A DNA stretch of 60,659 bases, from positions 1 to 60,659 of the forward strand of contig CANPYT010000010.1 of the NCBI GenBank assembly GCA_947588705.1, written 5' to 3'. The stretch is from an uncultured Acetatifactor sp. Lineage in GTDB: Bacteria; Bacillota; Clostridia; Lachnospirales; Lachnospiraceae. Shown in pieces: positions 25,937 to 33,749 of the stretch. The position numbers and the translations under genes are program-made. Below the pieces are notes generated by a model. That model made no database searches, had not been told where the DNA came from, and saw only the letters and a program-made list of their open reading frames with translations. The number at the start of each line of letters is the position of its first letter. The first letter of the stretch is position 1.

Positions 25937-26881
25937 TCAATACAGCGCATAATCAGGATCTACTTTTTTCACTATAAAGTTCACTACATTGATCGTTACA
26001 AAGCAAAGCAAAGACTGATACAATCCTGCTGCGGCGGACCATCCCATGTTTGCGGTTGACATCATCGTCCGATAAACATATGTGTCAAGCACATCGGACG
26101 TTTCCAGCAAATGCTGGCCTTTCACTAATTGATAAAACATTCCGAAATCTCCCCGGAAGATACCGCCTACTGCCAGCAGAGTCATGATTATGATCGTAGG
26201 CTTCAGGCAGGGGATGGTGATCCGGAAGATCCTCTGCCAGATATTCGCGCCATCGATCTTAGCCGCCTCATTGATTTCCGGGCTGATTCCCACGATCGCC
26301 GCCAAATATACCACGCTTCCGTAGCCTGTGGATTTCCAGACCTTCAGCGCAACCATGACTATAGGCCACGTTTTTGCATTCTCATAGGCATATATGTTAT
26401 AACTCTCCAGCCCCAAGCCATTTAAGATCTGATTCAGGACACCATGATCTCCAAAAATATTCAGCATGATGGTCGCAACGACAACCCAGGAGATAAAATG
26501 CGGCAGAAACATAAATGACTGGGCAACTTTCTTAAATTTCAAGTGAAGCATCTCATTCAGGATAATGGCGAATCCCACTTCCGTTACGATTCCAAAGGTA
26601 ATAAACACGATATTGTAAAGCAGCGTGTTTCTGGTCAGACTCCACAATTTTTTCGAGATCAGCAAATATCGGAAATTATCAAGTCCATTCCACTCACTTC
26701 CGAAGATCCCGTCCATATAGTTATACTTTTTGAACGCGATCACGATCCCAGGCATTGGTATGTAGCAAAAAATGAATGCCATGGTAACCGGCACCAAAAG
26801 CATCAACAATAAGGTACGGTTCTTTTTCACGTCCTTCCAAAACGACCTTTTGGGAACGGTTTTTTTCTGTCGCATTTGCAT
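25937..26881 (-). CDS. Sugar ABC permease, LplB/MalF type
   Basis: A 314-residue permease, first gene of the uptake operon. It starts MQMRQKKTVPKRSFW, with GGAGG 6 bases before the ATG. The first membrane helix is LLLMLLVPVTMAFIFCYIPMPGI, followed by the FKKYN motif typical of LplB proteins. The EAA loop is EINEAAKIDGANIWQRIFRITIPCLKP. The C-terminus VDPDYALY is the usual family ending. Transcription probably starts at the promoter at 26928-26956, divergent from the PucR-type regulator. Confidence 0.92.
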   Translation of the reverse strand: MQMRQKKTVPKRSFWKDVKKNRTLLLMLLVPVTMAFIFCYIPMPGIVIAFKKYNYMDGIFGSEWNGLDNFRYLLISKKLWSLTRNTLLYNIVFITFGIVTEVGFAIILNEMLHLKFKKVAQSFMFLPHFISWVVVATIMLNIFGDHGVLNQILNGLGLESYNIYAYENAKTWPIVMVALKVWKSTGYGSVVYLAAIVGISPEINEAAKIDGANIWQRIFRITIPCLKPTIIIMTLLAVGGIFRGDFGMFYQLVKGQHLLETSDVLDTYVYRTMMSTANMGWSAAAGLYQSLLCFVTINVVNFIVKKVDPDYALY

Positions 26882-26927
26882 AATATCCCTCCTCCATGTT
26901 TTTTTGCCATTTGCTTTTGTGCTTTTT

Positions 26928-26956
26928 ATTATATACATGGGTTTTTCGGCCTACAA
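26928..26956 (-). promoter_or_regulatory. Promoter of the sugar-uptake operon
   Basis: Minus-strand TTGTAG (26956-26951), a 17-base spacer, and TATAAT (26933-26928), about 45 bases before the first permease start. Confidence 0.6.
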
Positions 26957-26992
26957 GTTTTATCCGTTTTGCATAACCATTCTTATGCTTTC

Positions 26993-27019
26993 TGCACATT
27001 TGTTGTCAATTTTGCACAT
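26993..27019. promoter_or_regulatory. Candidate regulator site: TGCACAT direct repeats
   Basis: TGCACAT occurs at 26993-26999 and 27013-27019, exactly 20 bp apart, between the divergent uptake operon and its PucR-type regulator gene. Two helical turns of spacing fit one dimer on one DNA face. Confidence 0.35.
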
Positions 27020-27128
27020 GGGCGGATTTCCAATGGAAAGATTATTTTTATTATCTGTTTTCCCATTCCTGTATTATAATGGAATCATATAAAACATGCC
27101 GTATGAGGCGAACAGGGGGAGGCTTCCT

Positions 27129-28325
27129 ATGACGATCGATGAACTCATTATCCAGATGCGGGATATTATCACATGGTCTGACACTCCTGCTGCCTACTGC
27201 AATATAGAGGAGGGTATACGCTTCTTTTATCCGCCGTGCAGCAGCGCTGCCAGGGGAACTATTTTTCTCGGTTCTTATTCGGAATGGAGATCCTTATGTC
27301 GGGATAAGCTGCTTCAACCGGAGTGCACCTATCTTATCTCCATTGACAAAGAAAAAAATGCAGAGCCCATCCCTTGCAGCATACCTATAAATGTCCTGTT
27401 TTTCTGTGCTCCTGTATCTGTCATACGAAAAGAGCTGACTGCCTTTCTCATGAACTTCAGCCATCAGTTGAACAGGGGTATCCTGTCCGCCCAATACCTT
27501 CGTTTCTGGAATGACATTATGTCCATGGAATTGTCTGACCGCCAGCAGATCCTGGAGCGTCTGGATGAATTTCCATACCAGCTGCACACCCACATCGCAT
27601 GTGTTGTGGTGAGATCCTCTGTTTTGGGCAAAAATGATACGGAACTCCTGGAGGCCCAAAAAGCCTTGCAGGATTTCTTTCCGGGAACGAATCTGTTTTA
27701 CACGGGAACAGAATGGATCCTGATCTATTCTCAGGCAAAAGACACATCAGATTATTTAGACATTTCTTATGAGGCTTTCTCCAGCCTTCTGGAACAATAC
27801 AAACTGGAAGCGGGGATCAGTTATGCATGCCGGCTTCCGGAAATACTGCGCACTCTGTACCTGACCGCTTCCGCATCCTTGGAACTTGGGAAAAAACTTG
27901 GCATCGCGCCTCAAATCAAGGGGATCTATACATATCATCAATACAACACTTATTATGTGATCCAGTTGTGCGCCCAGCGCTTCACTGTACTTCACAAAAC
28001 GGATAACCTGATCTATCTTACCCACCCGGACGTGACCAGGATCTACTATTATGATCTGGAACACCACAATAACCTGCTGGACGTACTTTTTACTTACCTG
28101 ATCTGCGGAAAGAATATTGCCTTGACTTCTCAGCGGCTCTATATGCACCGCAATACGATATTGAATAAATTAAATAAGATAGAAGAATTTCTGCAGCACA
28201 GATTGGAATATGATGAAGAGCATCTTCTCCTTCTGTTGTCCTGCATTATCGTAAAGTACCAACAGTTTTACACGCAAAGACCTCTGCAGGACTTTTTCTC
28301 CACCGGCATCATCCCGGACGATTGA
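27129..28325 (+). CDS. PucR/CdaR-type transcriptional regulator
   Basis: A 398-residue regulator. The C-terminus has the PucR-family helix-turn-helix, LLDVLFTYLICGKNIALTSQRLYMHRNTILNKLNKIEEFL (about 325-365). The rest is a large ligand- or GGDEF-like sensor region without a strict family motif. I start at 27129, where GGGGGAGG lies 6 bases upstream; an ATG 11 codons earlier has no site. A -10 TATAAT lies at 27075-27080. It is divergent from the sugar-uptake operon, so it most likely activates that operon in response to its sugar. Confidence 0.85.
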   Translation: MTIDELIIQMRDIITWSDTPAAYCNIEEGIRFFYPPCSSAARGTIFLGSYSEWRSLCRDKLLQPECTYLISIDKEKNAEPIPCSIPINVLFFCAPVSVIRKELTAFLMNFSHQLNRGILSAQYLRFWNDIMSMELSDRQQILERLDEFPYQLHTHIACVVVRSSVLGKNDTELLEAQKALQDFFPGTNLFYTGTEWILIYSQAKDTSDYLDISYEAFSSLLEQYKLEAGISYACRLPEILRTLYLTASASLELGKKLGIAPQIKGIYTYHQYNTYYVIQLCAQRFTVLHKTDNLIYLTHPDVTRIYYYDLEHHNNLLDVLFTYLICGKNIALTSQRLYMHRNTILNKLNKIEEFLQHRLEYDEEHLLLLLSCIIVKYQQFYTQRPLQDFFSTGIIPDD

Positions 28326-28398
28326 TTTTATCTCTCCGGCATACCCCATTTCCCGCTGGTTCCCGTGTGGCCATGTGATCCATACACAAATCACTCCC

Positions 28399-28560
28399 TC
28401 ACGGAAATTACGTACCAGTTCCGCCAGCCGCCGGATTTGATGGAAAATCGTGCTTGCACGGATTTTCCATCATGTCTGGCGGCTGAGGGAGCGCCTTTTT
28501 ATGAGCAAAGATAGGCGCACAGCGCCGGAAAGCGCGTATGCGCGGCTTTGCGAATGGCGC
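28399..28560 (+). repeat. Dispersed structured repeat, copy 3 (right end lost)
   Basis: It is nearly identical to copy 1 from 28399 (CTCACGGAAATTACGTACC) through GCGAATGGCGC at 28560. The right terminal repeat is replaced by the terminator of the neighbouring ABC operon. The hairpin arms and the GC-rich part are intact. It occupies the gap between the PucR-type gene and the ABC-2 operon. Confidence 0.85.
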
Positions 28561-28562
28561 AG

Positions 28563-28598
28563 AAAACCGCGGCATGACCGGAATCACGCCGCGGCTTT
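28563..28598 (-). terminator. Terminator of the ABC-2 exporter operon
   Basis: On the minus strand CCGCGGC, a 14-base loop, GCCGCGG and then TTTT. It follows the permease stop at 28607. Confidence 0.75.
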
Positions 28599-28606
28599 GA
28601 AAAGAT

Positions 28607-29452
28607 TTACCCAAGGTTCAGTTTCCTCGCGTTGATAAAGTATGACGCGAGATAACATCCGACCGCCAGGACCACATTCAGGATCAGCGAGGAGATCATG
28701 CTAAAGTCAAGGTATCCAAGCAAAAATCCCTTGCTCCCGCTTCCGAATACGCCGGTATAGAATATGCCCTGGAGCACAGACTGCAGGATGCCGGTGACTA
28801 CCGCAATCCCCATGTAGCACAGGATAGCCATCAGCACTCTGTGCTTGGAGAACAGCTGGCCCAGCGAGACGGCCCCGAAGAAAACGATCAGGTTTGCCGG
28901 AACGCCTATCACCACGTTCAAAACAAGGCTCAGGCAAGATCCCACGTCCAGGATATCTTCCGAAAACAGATACTGCAGGAGATCCTTGAGGCCGGAGATC
29001 TCTTTCAAGACCTCTCCAATGCTTTCTCCCGTTACCGCTGACATCAGGAAACAGAAAAAAGTAAGCAGCGAGAGAATCACACCTAAAAAGATCAGGACTA
29101 TCCAGACGCTTCCCACCAGGATCTTGCTGACCAGGATCTGATTCTCCGTCACCGGGAGGGTGTGGAGCAGATATCCCTCATCCGTGTACATGCTCCTGTA
29201 GAAATGCACCACGATATAAATGAAGATGGCATATACGGCCCCCACCAGCAAAAGCACGTAAAACAGCAGAGCCATCACCCCTACGATGTTCATTGTGACC
29301 GCCCCGAAGCTGCTGTCGGAACGCATACTGTTCCACATGGGGGCCTGAAATCCCAAAAGTCCCATCAGCGTTGCCATAGCGATCGCCCCCAGCAGGATCA
29401 GGCCGACCTGGCAGACGCTTTTCCACTCATATTTTATCAGTTTTCCTAACAT
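28607..29452 (-). CDS. ABC-2 type exporter permease
   Basis: A 281-residue membrane protein with six predicted helices (LILLGAIAMATLMGLLGF; ALLFYVLLLVGAVYAIFIYIVV; VWIVLIFLGVILSLLTFFCFL; the last is ILNVVLAVGCYLASYFI). FYRSMYTDEGYLLHTLPVTENQILVSKIL is a motif common to permeases next to GntR/YtrA-type regulators. The start follows GGAGGTG and overlaps the end of the ATPase gene by 7 bases. The substrate is unknown; related systems respond to cell-wall-active compounds. Confidence 0.85.
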   Translation of the reverse strand: MLGKLIKYEWKSVCQVGLILLGAIAMATLMGLLGFQAPMWNSMRSDSSFGAVTMNIVGVMALLFYVLLLVGAVYAIFIYIVVHFYRSMYTDEGYLLHTLPVTENQILVSKILVGSVWIVLIFLGVILSLLTFFCFLMSAVTGESIGEVLKEISGLKDLLQYLFSEDILDVGSCLSLVLNVVIGVPANLIVFFGAVSLGQLFSKHRVLMAILCYMGIAVVTGILQSVLQGIFYTGVFGSGSKGFLLGYLDFSMISSLILNVVLAVGCYLASYFINARKLNLG

Positions 29453-30147
29453 GCAAACACCTCCCTGAAATACGCGTCCACGCTTTTCCCGTGCTGTTCC
29501 CTGACATTGTCCACAGAAGTGTACAGCACAAGCTTCCCCTGGCGCATGAAGACCACCTCGTCCAGCACCTTCTCAATATCTCCGATCAGGTGAGTGGAGA
29601 TAAGGACTGTCGCGCTGGGATTGTAATTGTTGATAATGGTACGCAGGATGTAATCTCTGGCCGCAGGATCCACACCGGCGATCGGCTCATCCAGCACATA
29701 CAGATCCGCGTTCCGGCTCATCACCAGGATAAGCTGTACCTTTTCCTTTGTTCCCTTGGACAGCGTCCGCATCCTGCTGTCCGGGGAAATGCCGAGGCTT
29801 TTTAGCATTTCCGTCGCTTTCTCCCTGGAAAAATCCGCGTAAAAATCGCAGAAGTAATCCAGGATCTCATCTATCTTCTGGTTCCCAGACAGATAAGTCC
29901 GATCCGGAAGGTAGGCCACATGGGCCTTGGTCTCCGGCCCCACCGGCTGGCCATTGATACGGATGCTTCCCCGGCTTGGGGTCAGCAGGCCGTTCAGCAT
30001 TTTGATCAATGTTGTCTTGCCGCTGCCGTTCGGTCCTAAAAGCCCAATGATCTTTCCCCCGGAAAGTGTCAGCGTTATATCGTCCACTGCCACATGACTT
30101 GCGTCGTAGGCTTTTGTCAGCCCTGTGATCTCAATCAAACCATTCAT
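29446..30147 (-). CDS. ABC exporter ATP-binding protein
   Basis: A 233-residue ATPase. Walker A is GPNGSGKTT, the signature is LSKGTKEKVQLIL (degenerate LSGGQ) and Walker B is LYVLDEPIAGVD. The H-loop His is in STHLIGD. It pairs with the downstream permease through overlapping genes and lies 69 bases after the GntR gene. The start at 30147 (MNGLIEITGLTKAYD) fits the family; the longer frame adds 12 unrelated residues. Confidence 0.92.
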   Translation of the reverse strand: MNGLIEITGLTKAYDASHVAVDDITLTLSGGKIIGLLGPNGSGKTTLIKMLNGLLTPSRGSIRINGQPVGPETKAHVAYLPDRTYLSGNQKIDEILDYFCDFYADFSREKATEMLKSLGISPDSRMRTLSKGTKEKVQLILVMSRNADLYVLDEPIAGVDPAARDYILRTIINNYNPSATVLISTHLIGDIEKVLDEVVFMRQGKLVLYTSVDNVREQHGKSVDAYFREVFAC

Positions 30148-30216
30148 GTTTTCATGCCTTTCCGTGACAGGCGCCTTCCACAAAACATTTGTGGGGCGCG
30201 AGCACTCTTTGTCTCC

Positions 30217-30606
30217 TCAGACTGTGATCGGCCCCGTTTCCCGACCGGTGTCCGAGTCATCTCCCAACAGTTCCACAGCCTCGCTCTTCGTATAGCCCAG
30301 CTCCTTCATCTTCCCAAGGAATCCATCCGCCAGCTCCTTTGCCAGGCCGGTTCGGATCTCCCGGATCAGGTCTTCATCTTCCGTCACCGTCCTGCCGTTG
30401 GTCCGCTGCGTGATGACCAGGCCGCTTCCCTCCAGCTCCGCAAATGCCTTCTGCATCGTGTTCGGATTGACAGCCGCCTCCGCCGCCAGCTCCCGGACGC
30501 TGGGAAGCCTGCTCCCGGGGGGATAGAAACCGGAGATGATCTGCATCTGTATCCGCTCTACCAGCTGCGCGTAGATCGGCCTTTCAGCATCCAATTCCCA
30601 TGCCAT
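30217..30606 (-). CDS. GntR-family regulator, YtrA type
   Basis: A 129-residue repressor. The N-terminal winged helix reads PIYAQLVERIQMQIISGFYPPGSRLPSVRELAAEAAVNPNTMQKAF, the classic GntR pattern, followed by the short YtrA-type dimerisation tail instead of a large effector domain. AGGAGG precedes the ATG. It is the first gene of an operon with an ABC exporter, and a perfect inverted repeat overlaps its own promoter, so autoregulation is likely. Confidence 0.92.
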   Translation of the reverse strand: MAWELDAERPIYAQLVERIQMQIISGFYPPGSRLPSVRELAAEAAVNPNTMQKAFAELEGSGLVITQRTNGRTVTEDEDLIREIRTGLAKELADGFLGKMKELGYTKSEAVELLGDDSDTGRETGPITV

Positions 30607-30667
30607 AATATTCCTCCTGTCTTTTTTTCCGCAATTGCCGCCCCTCCTTCAGGCGGCCCCACGCGGT

Positions 30668-30695
30668 TGTATTATTCTTATAAGACAATAATACA
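30668..30695. promoter_or_regulatory. Operator palindrome of the GntR/ABC operon
   Basis: TGTATTAT (30668-30675) and ATAATACA (30688-30695) are perfect inverted repeats around a central TCTTATAAGA palindrome (on the minus strand). They cover the -10 box, so a bound GntR dimer would block transcription. Confidence 0.65.
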
Positions 30696-30716
30696 CATAT
30701 ACACAGCGACTGTCAA
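30688..30716 (-). promoter_or_regulatory. Promoter of the GntR/ABC operon
   Basis: Minus-strand TTGACA (30716-30711), a 17-base spacer, and TATTAT (30693-30688), about 80 bases before the gntR start. Confidence 0.75.
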
Positions 30717-30738
30717 CACTTTTTTTATTTAACTTTTT

Positions 30739-30894
30739 CAGTTCAGCCGGTTGCCGCATCCAGAGGAAAATCGTGCTCGCACGAATTTTACTCTGGATAC
30801 GGCAACCGAGGGAGCGCCATTTTATGAGCAAAGGCAGGCGCACAGCGCCGAAAAGCGCGTAAGCGCGACTTTGCGAATGGCGCGGGCTGAACTG
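30739..30894 (+). repeat. Dispersed structured repeat, copy 4 (divergent, complete)
   Basis: Ends CAGTTCAGCC and GGCTGAACTG are a perfect inverted repeat. The hairpin arms (GGTTGCCGCATCCAGAG and CTCTGGATACGGCAACC) differ from copies 1 and 3 but still pair with one mismatch. The GC-rich part is conserved. A second TTCAGCCGGTTGC at 30903-30915 repeats the left end, as if another copy began there. Confidence 0.8.
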
Positions 30895-30917
30895 TTACCA
30901 GCTTCAGCCGGTTGCTC

Positions 30918-30943
30918 ACACTTTTTCCCCATTCGCATATATT
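30918..30943 (+). promoter_or_regulatory. Possible sporulation promoter of the SleC-like gene
   Basis: AC at 30918-30919, 16 bases, then CATATATT at 30936-30943 resembles the mother-cell sigma-K/sigma-E pattern (AC, N16, CATA with T). The motif is short and the call is weak; it is consistent with a cortex-lytic gene. Confidence 0.25.
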
Positions 30944-31023
30944 GACTGTAACAGACCCCGGAGCCCGCCGTGCAAAGCGCGGTTCCGGGCACGGCCGCAC
31001 ATGCGGCAGATTGAGAGGTATCT

Positions 31024-31764
31024 ATGCCAAATGACCAACTGACGGCGGCACAGGAATCCGGCTCCTCCACCGGTTCCATCAAGATCAGCGTGGTGTCCTC
31101 CACAGGGCAGATCCCTTTGGAAAACGCCTCTGTCACCATCTCCTTTACCGGCGATCCGGAGTCGCCCCTGATGGAACTGACTACCGACAGTTCCGGCCAG
31201 ACGCCCACTGTGGAACTTCCCGCGCCCCCTGTGGAGCTCTCGCTGGAACCGGAAAACCAGGAACAGCCTTACTCTGAATACAATATCCGGGTGACGGCGG
31301 AAGGCTATGAACCGACCCTGATCTCCGGGTCCGAGGTCCTTGCTGGCGAGCTGTCGCTTCAGCCCGTCAGGATGAACCCCCCGGAAAGCACCGAGGACTC
31401 CGGTTCCACAGTCGTCATCCCCGCCCACACGCTGTACGGCACCTACCCGCCGAAGATCCCGGAGGATGAGATCAAACCTATTGCGGAAACAGGGGAGATC
31501 GTCCTGAGCCGGGTGGTGATCCCCGAATATGTCGTAGTCCACGACGGCCCTCCCAACGACTCCGCCGCCCCCAACTACTGGGTGCGCTACCGGGATTACA
31601 TCAAGAACGTGGCCTCCTGCGAGATCTATTCCACCTGGCCGGAATCCGCTATCTATGCCAATATCCTGGCGATCATGTCCTTTACGCTGAACAGGGTATA
31701 TACAGAGTGGTATGGGGATCAATACGATTTCCATGTGTTTTCCAGGCAAATTCCTGCATATTGA
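31024..31764 (+). pseudogene. SleC-like cortex-lytic gene, 5' part (split by element)
   Basis: This is the first 228 codons of a protein resembling the clostridial SleC family, secreted spore-cortex lytic enzymes with a beta-sandwich pro-region, a catalytic domain and a C-terminal peptidoglycan-binding domain. The visible part has GSIKISVVSSTGQIPLENASV, IPAHTLYGTYPPKIPEDE, EYVVVHDGPPNDSAAPNYWVRY and NVASCEIYSTWPESAIYANILAIMSF. Normal sequence stops in TEWY at about 31712; about 17 codons of element DNA follow before a stop. GAGAGG precedes the ATG. The rest of the gene lies at 35261-35843, and joining the parts at GTA gives one 422-codon frame. Confidence 0.85.
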
Positions 31765-33379
31765 TCCGAAACTTTATCTTTATATCGTTTTCCTTTACGT
31801 CTATTCTTTCTATCAGCATAGACAACATGACTTTCTGCTCTGCCATACTGCTGTTCTTAAACAGGTCTCCCCAGTTGGAAATGATATTTCCCATGTTCTT
31901 TAAATCCCTTTCCTTAAGCTGCGTTTCCTGATATTCCCTATCCTTATCAGCGGCCTGCCGCCTCAGCGCAGAGAGCCTTTCTTCCTTTTGCCTGACCAGA
32001 CCTGAAAGCTGCGCGGCCTGGAATACGCTTTCCCCGCGAAGGGCGGCGGGGATATTTTCCCGCAAAGTAGCGATATCCCTTTCCGCCGACTCCATTTCCC
32101 TGACAAGCGCATCCCTTTCTCTTTCCAGCCTTGCCCGCTGTTCTTCCCGCAGCTTCACAATATCATCATATGTGTCCGATTCTTCCAGGCTGTTCAGATA
32201 GGATGTAACCACGGAGTACACCACCGGCTCTATTTCCTCTGCCCTGTAGTATGCCTTGCCCTGGCATTCCAGGGAGCCATTCGCCATATTGGTACAGCGG
32301 TAACGCCCCACAAACTTTTTATGCTTTTCCCCATCCTTTGTTGTCCAATAATCGTACTTGCTGCCATTGGTAAGCCTGCACCCGCAGCACCCGCAATACG
32401 CCAGCCCCATCAGCGCCAGCCTGCCGGCGGAAGACACGGGATATTTCCCGGGGTATTTCCCATTTCCTTCGTCTTCCCTCTTTTTCAGGGCTTTCTTTCT
32501 GTTTTCGCGCATTTCCTGCGCCTTGTACCAAATCTCCTTTGGCACGATGACCAGCTCGGGGTCCTGCTTTTCCGACAAGATCCATGTTTCCATAGGCATA
32601 CGCCCATAATTGCCCCCGCATCCGCTGTGCTGCCTGCGGTTATACGCGATATGCCCCATATAAACCGGATTTTTTAAAATCTCTGCCACCGTACAGGCTT
32701 TCCATGTAGTGTTAGGTGCGGACGCCTTTTCTTCATTCAATACCTTGGCGATCTTTAATGCCCCGTAATTGTAATTCACCGCATAATCATATATTTTCCG
32801 GATAATGGGAGCTTTCTCCGGGTCAACCGCCAGCTTTTTCAATGCCCTGCCGTGGTTGCTCAATTCCCCGGAAGGCACAAGCCTGTATCCCAGAGGGGCG
32901 CAACCCCCGATGAACTTTCCGGCCCTTGCAAAAGTCTCCTGCGCATCCTTGACCCGTGCCCCGGTCTTACGGCTCTCCCCCTCCGCCTGCCAGAACCTGA
33001 TATAGTTCAGCAGCTTGTCGATATGCTCATCGGTCTTTAACTGCCCCTCTTTCACTGTCCATACCTCTATGCCCTGTTTGTTCAGGGTGCTGACAAAGAC
33101 AGGGCTCTCATCCTCTTTGCGCCCTATCCTGTCCGACATATAGACCACCAGCACATCAAAGGCTTTGTTCTCCGCGTCCTCAAGGATCTCCTTCAGGATC
33201 TCCCTGTCCTTGATGGATGTCTTGAAGCCCGATACCGCCTTTTCCAGATACTCTTTCTGAAACTTCCAGTCTGCATGAGCGCTTATATAATCCATGCATT
33301 CGCTTCTCTGTACAGGAATGTCATCTCCGTGCAGCTGTTGCTGAGATGACACCCGGAGCAGCGTATTTACCCTTTTCAT
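31682..33379 (-). CDS. Large serine recombinase (integrase of the element)
   Basis: A 565-residue large serine recombinase. The resolvase domain opens KRVNTLLRVSSQQQLHG, with Ser11 as probable nucleophile, and includes VYMSDRIGRKEDES. The recombinase domain (about 150-260) has FIGGCAPLGYRLV and GALKIAKVLNEEKASAPN. A zinc ribbon (CGCCGCRLTNG, then YRCTN and a later Cys) and a long coiled coil follow. AGGAGG precedes the ATG, which overlaps the upstream small gene by 4 bases. The frame crosses the element end, so its last 9 residues and stop come from host DNA. It should catalyse integration and, perhaps with a partner, excision. Confidence 0.93.
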   Translation of the reverse strand: MKRVNTLLRVSSQQQLHGDDIPVQRSECMDYISAHADWKFQKEYLEKAVSGFKTSIKDREILKEILEDAENKAFDVLVVYMSDRIGRKEDESPVFVSTLNKQGIEVWTVKEGQLKTDEHIDKLLNYIRFWQAEGESRKTGARVKDAQETFARAGKFIGGCAPLGYRLVPSGELSNHGRALKKLAVDPEKAPIIRKIYDYAVNYNYGALKIAKVLNEEKASAPNTTWKACTVAEILKNPVYMGHIAYNRRQHSGCGGNYGRMPMETWILSEKQDPELVIVPKEIWYKAQEMRENRKKALKKREDEGNGKYPGKYPVSSAGRLALMGLAYCGCCGCRLTNGSKYDYWTTKDGEKHKKFVGRYRCTNMANGSLECQGKAYYRAEEIEPVVYSVVTSYLNSLEESDTYDDIVKLREEQRARLERERDALVREMESAERDIATLRENIPAALRGESVFQAAQLSGLVRQKEERLSALRRQAADKDREYQETQLKERDLKNMGNIISNWGDLFKNSSMAEQKVMLSMLIERIDVKENDIKIKFRINMQEFAWKTHGNRIDPHTTLYIPCSA

Positions 33380-33582
33380 AGCCTCCTGCCCTCCGTTTCG
33401 CCTTTTTGGGAGGGATATTGCGCCGCTTCCGGTTCCGTCTGCATAGGTCCTGATCTTAATTTTTCACGGATGTATTTCTCCCTCAAAAGATTCCGGATCT
33501 TCTCCCCTATTCCTGTGGGCTTATCCGCGAATTCTAAATGCAGGGCATATGCCCCGCTGATGCCCTCGATTTGGCTTTCCAT
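33376..33582 (-). CDS. Small element-encoded protein (68 residues)
   Basis: The frame is open back to 33759, but the best start is ATG 33582, where GGTGG lies 4 bases upstream. It reads MESQIEGISGAYALHLEFAD, then GIGEKIRNLLREKYIREKL, and ends in a polar tail. The stop overlaps the recombinase start (ATGA), so the two are translationally coupled. A short beta strand followed by a GEKIRNLL helix loosely recalls the small accessory proteins (TnpW-like) of clostridial serine-recombinase transposons. It might be a directionality factor; both ideas are unproven. The 167 bases between it and the ATPase gene may encode an N-terminal extension from TTG 33759. Confidence 0.55.
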   Translation of the reverse strand: MESQIEGISGAYALHLEFADKPTGIGEKIRNLLREKYIREKLRSGPMQTEPEAAQYPSQKGETEGRRL

Positions 33583-33749
33583 ATGTCCACCGCTGCCTGC
33601 CGATACCGTTTCTTTCACTTTATGAGGATGCTTTGCCCCATATTCGCCTGGACATCCCTGTTTTCTCTTTTGGTTTAGTACGTTAATACGCCGAATTTGC
33701 ATGAGGCTTATTTCATCGGCTGCCCGCGCGCCGGGCAAGAGGAAAGGCC

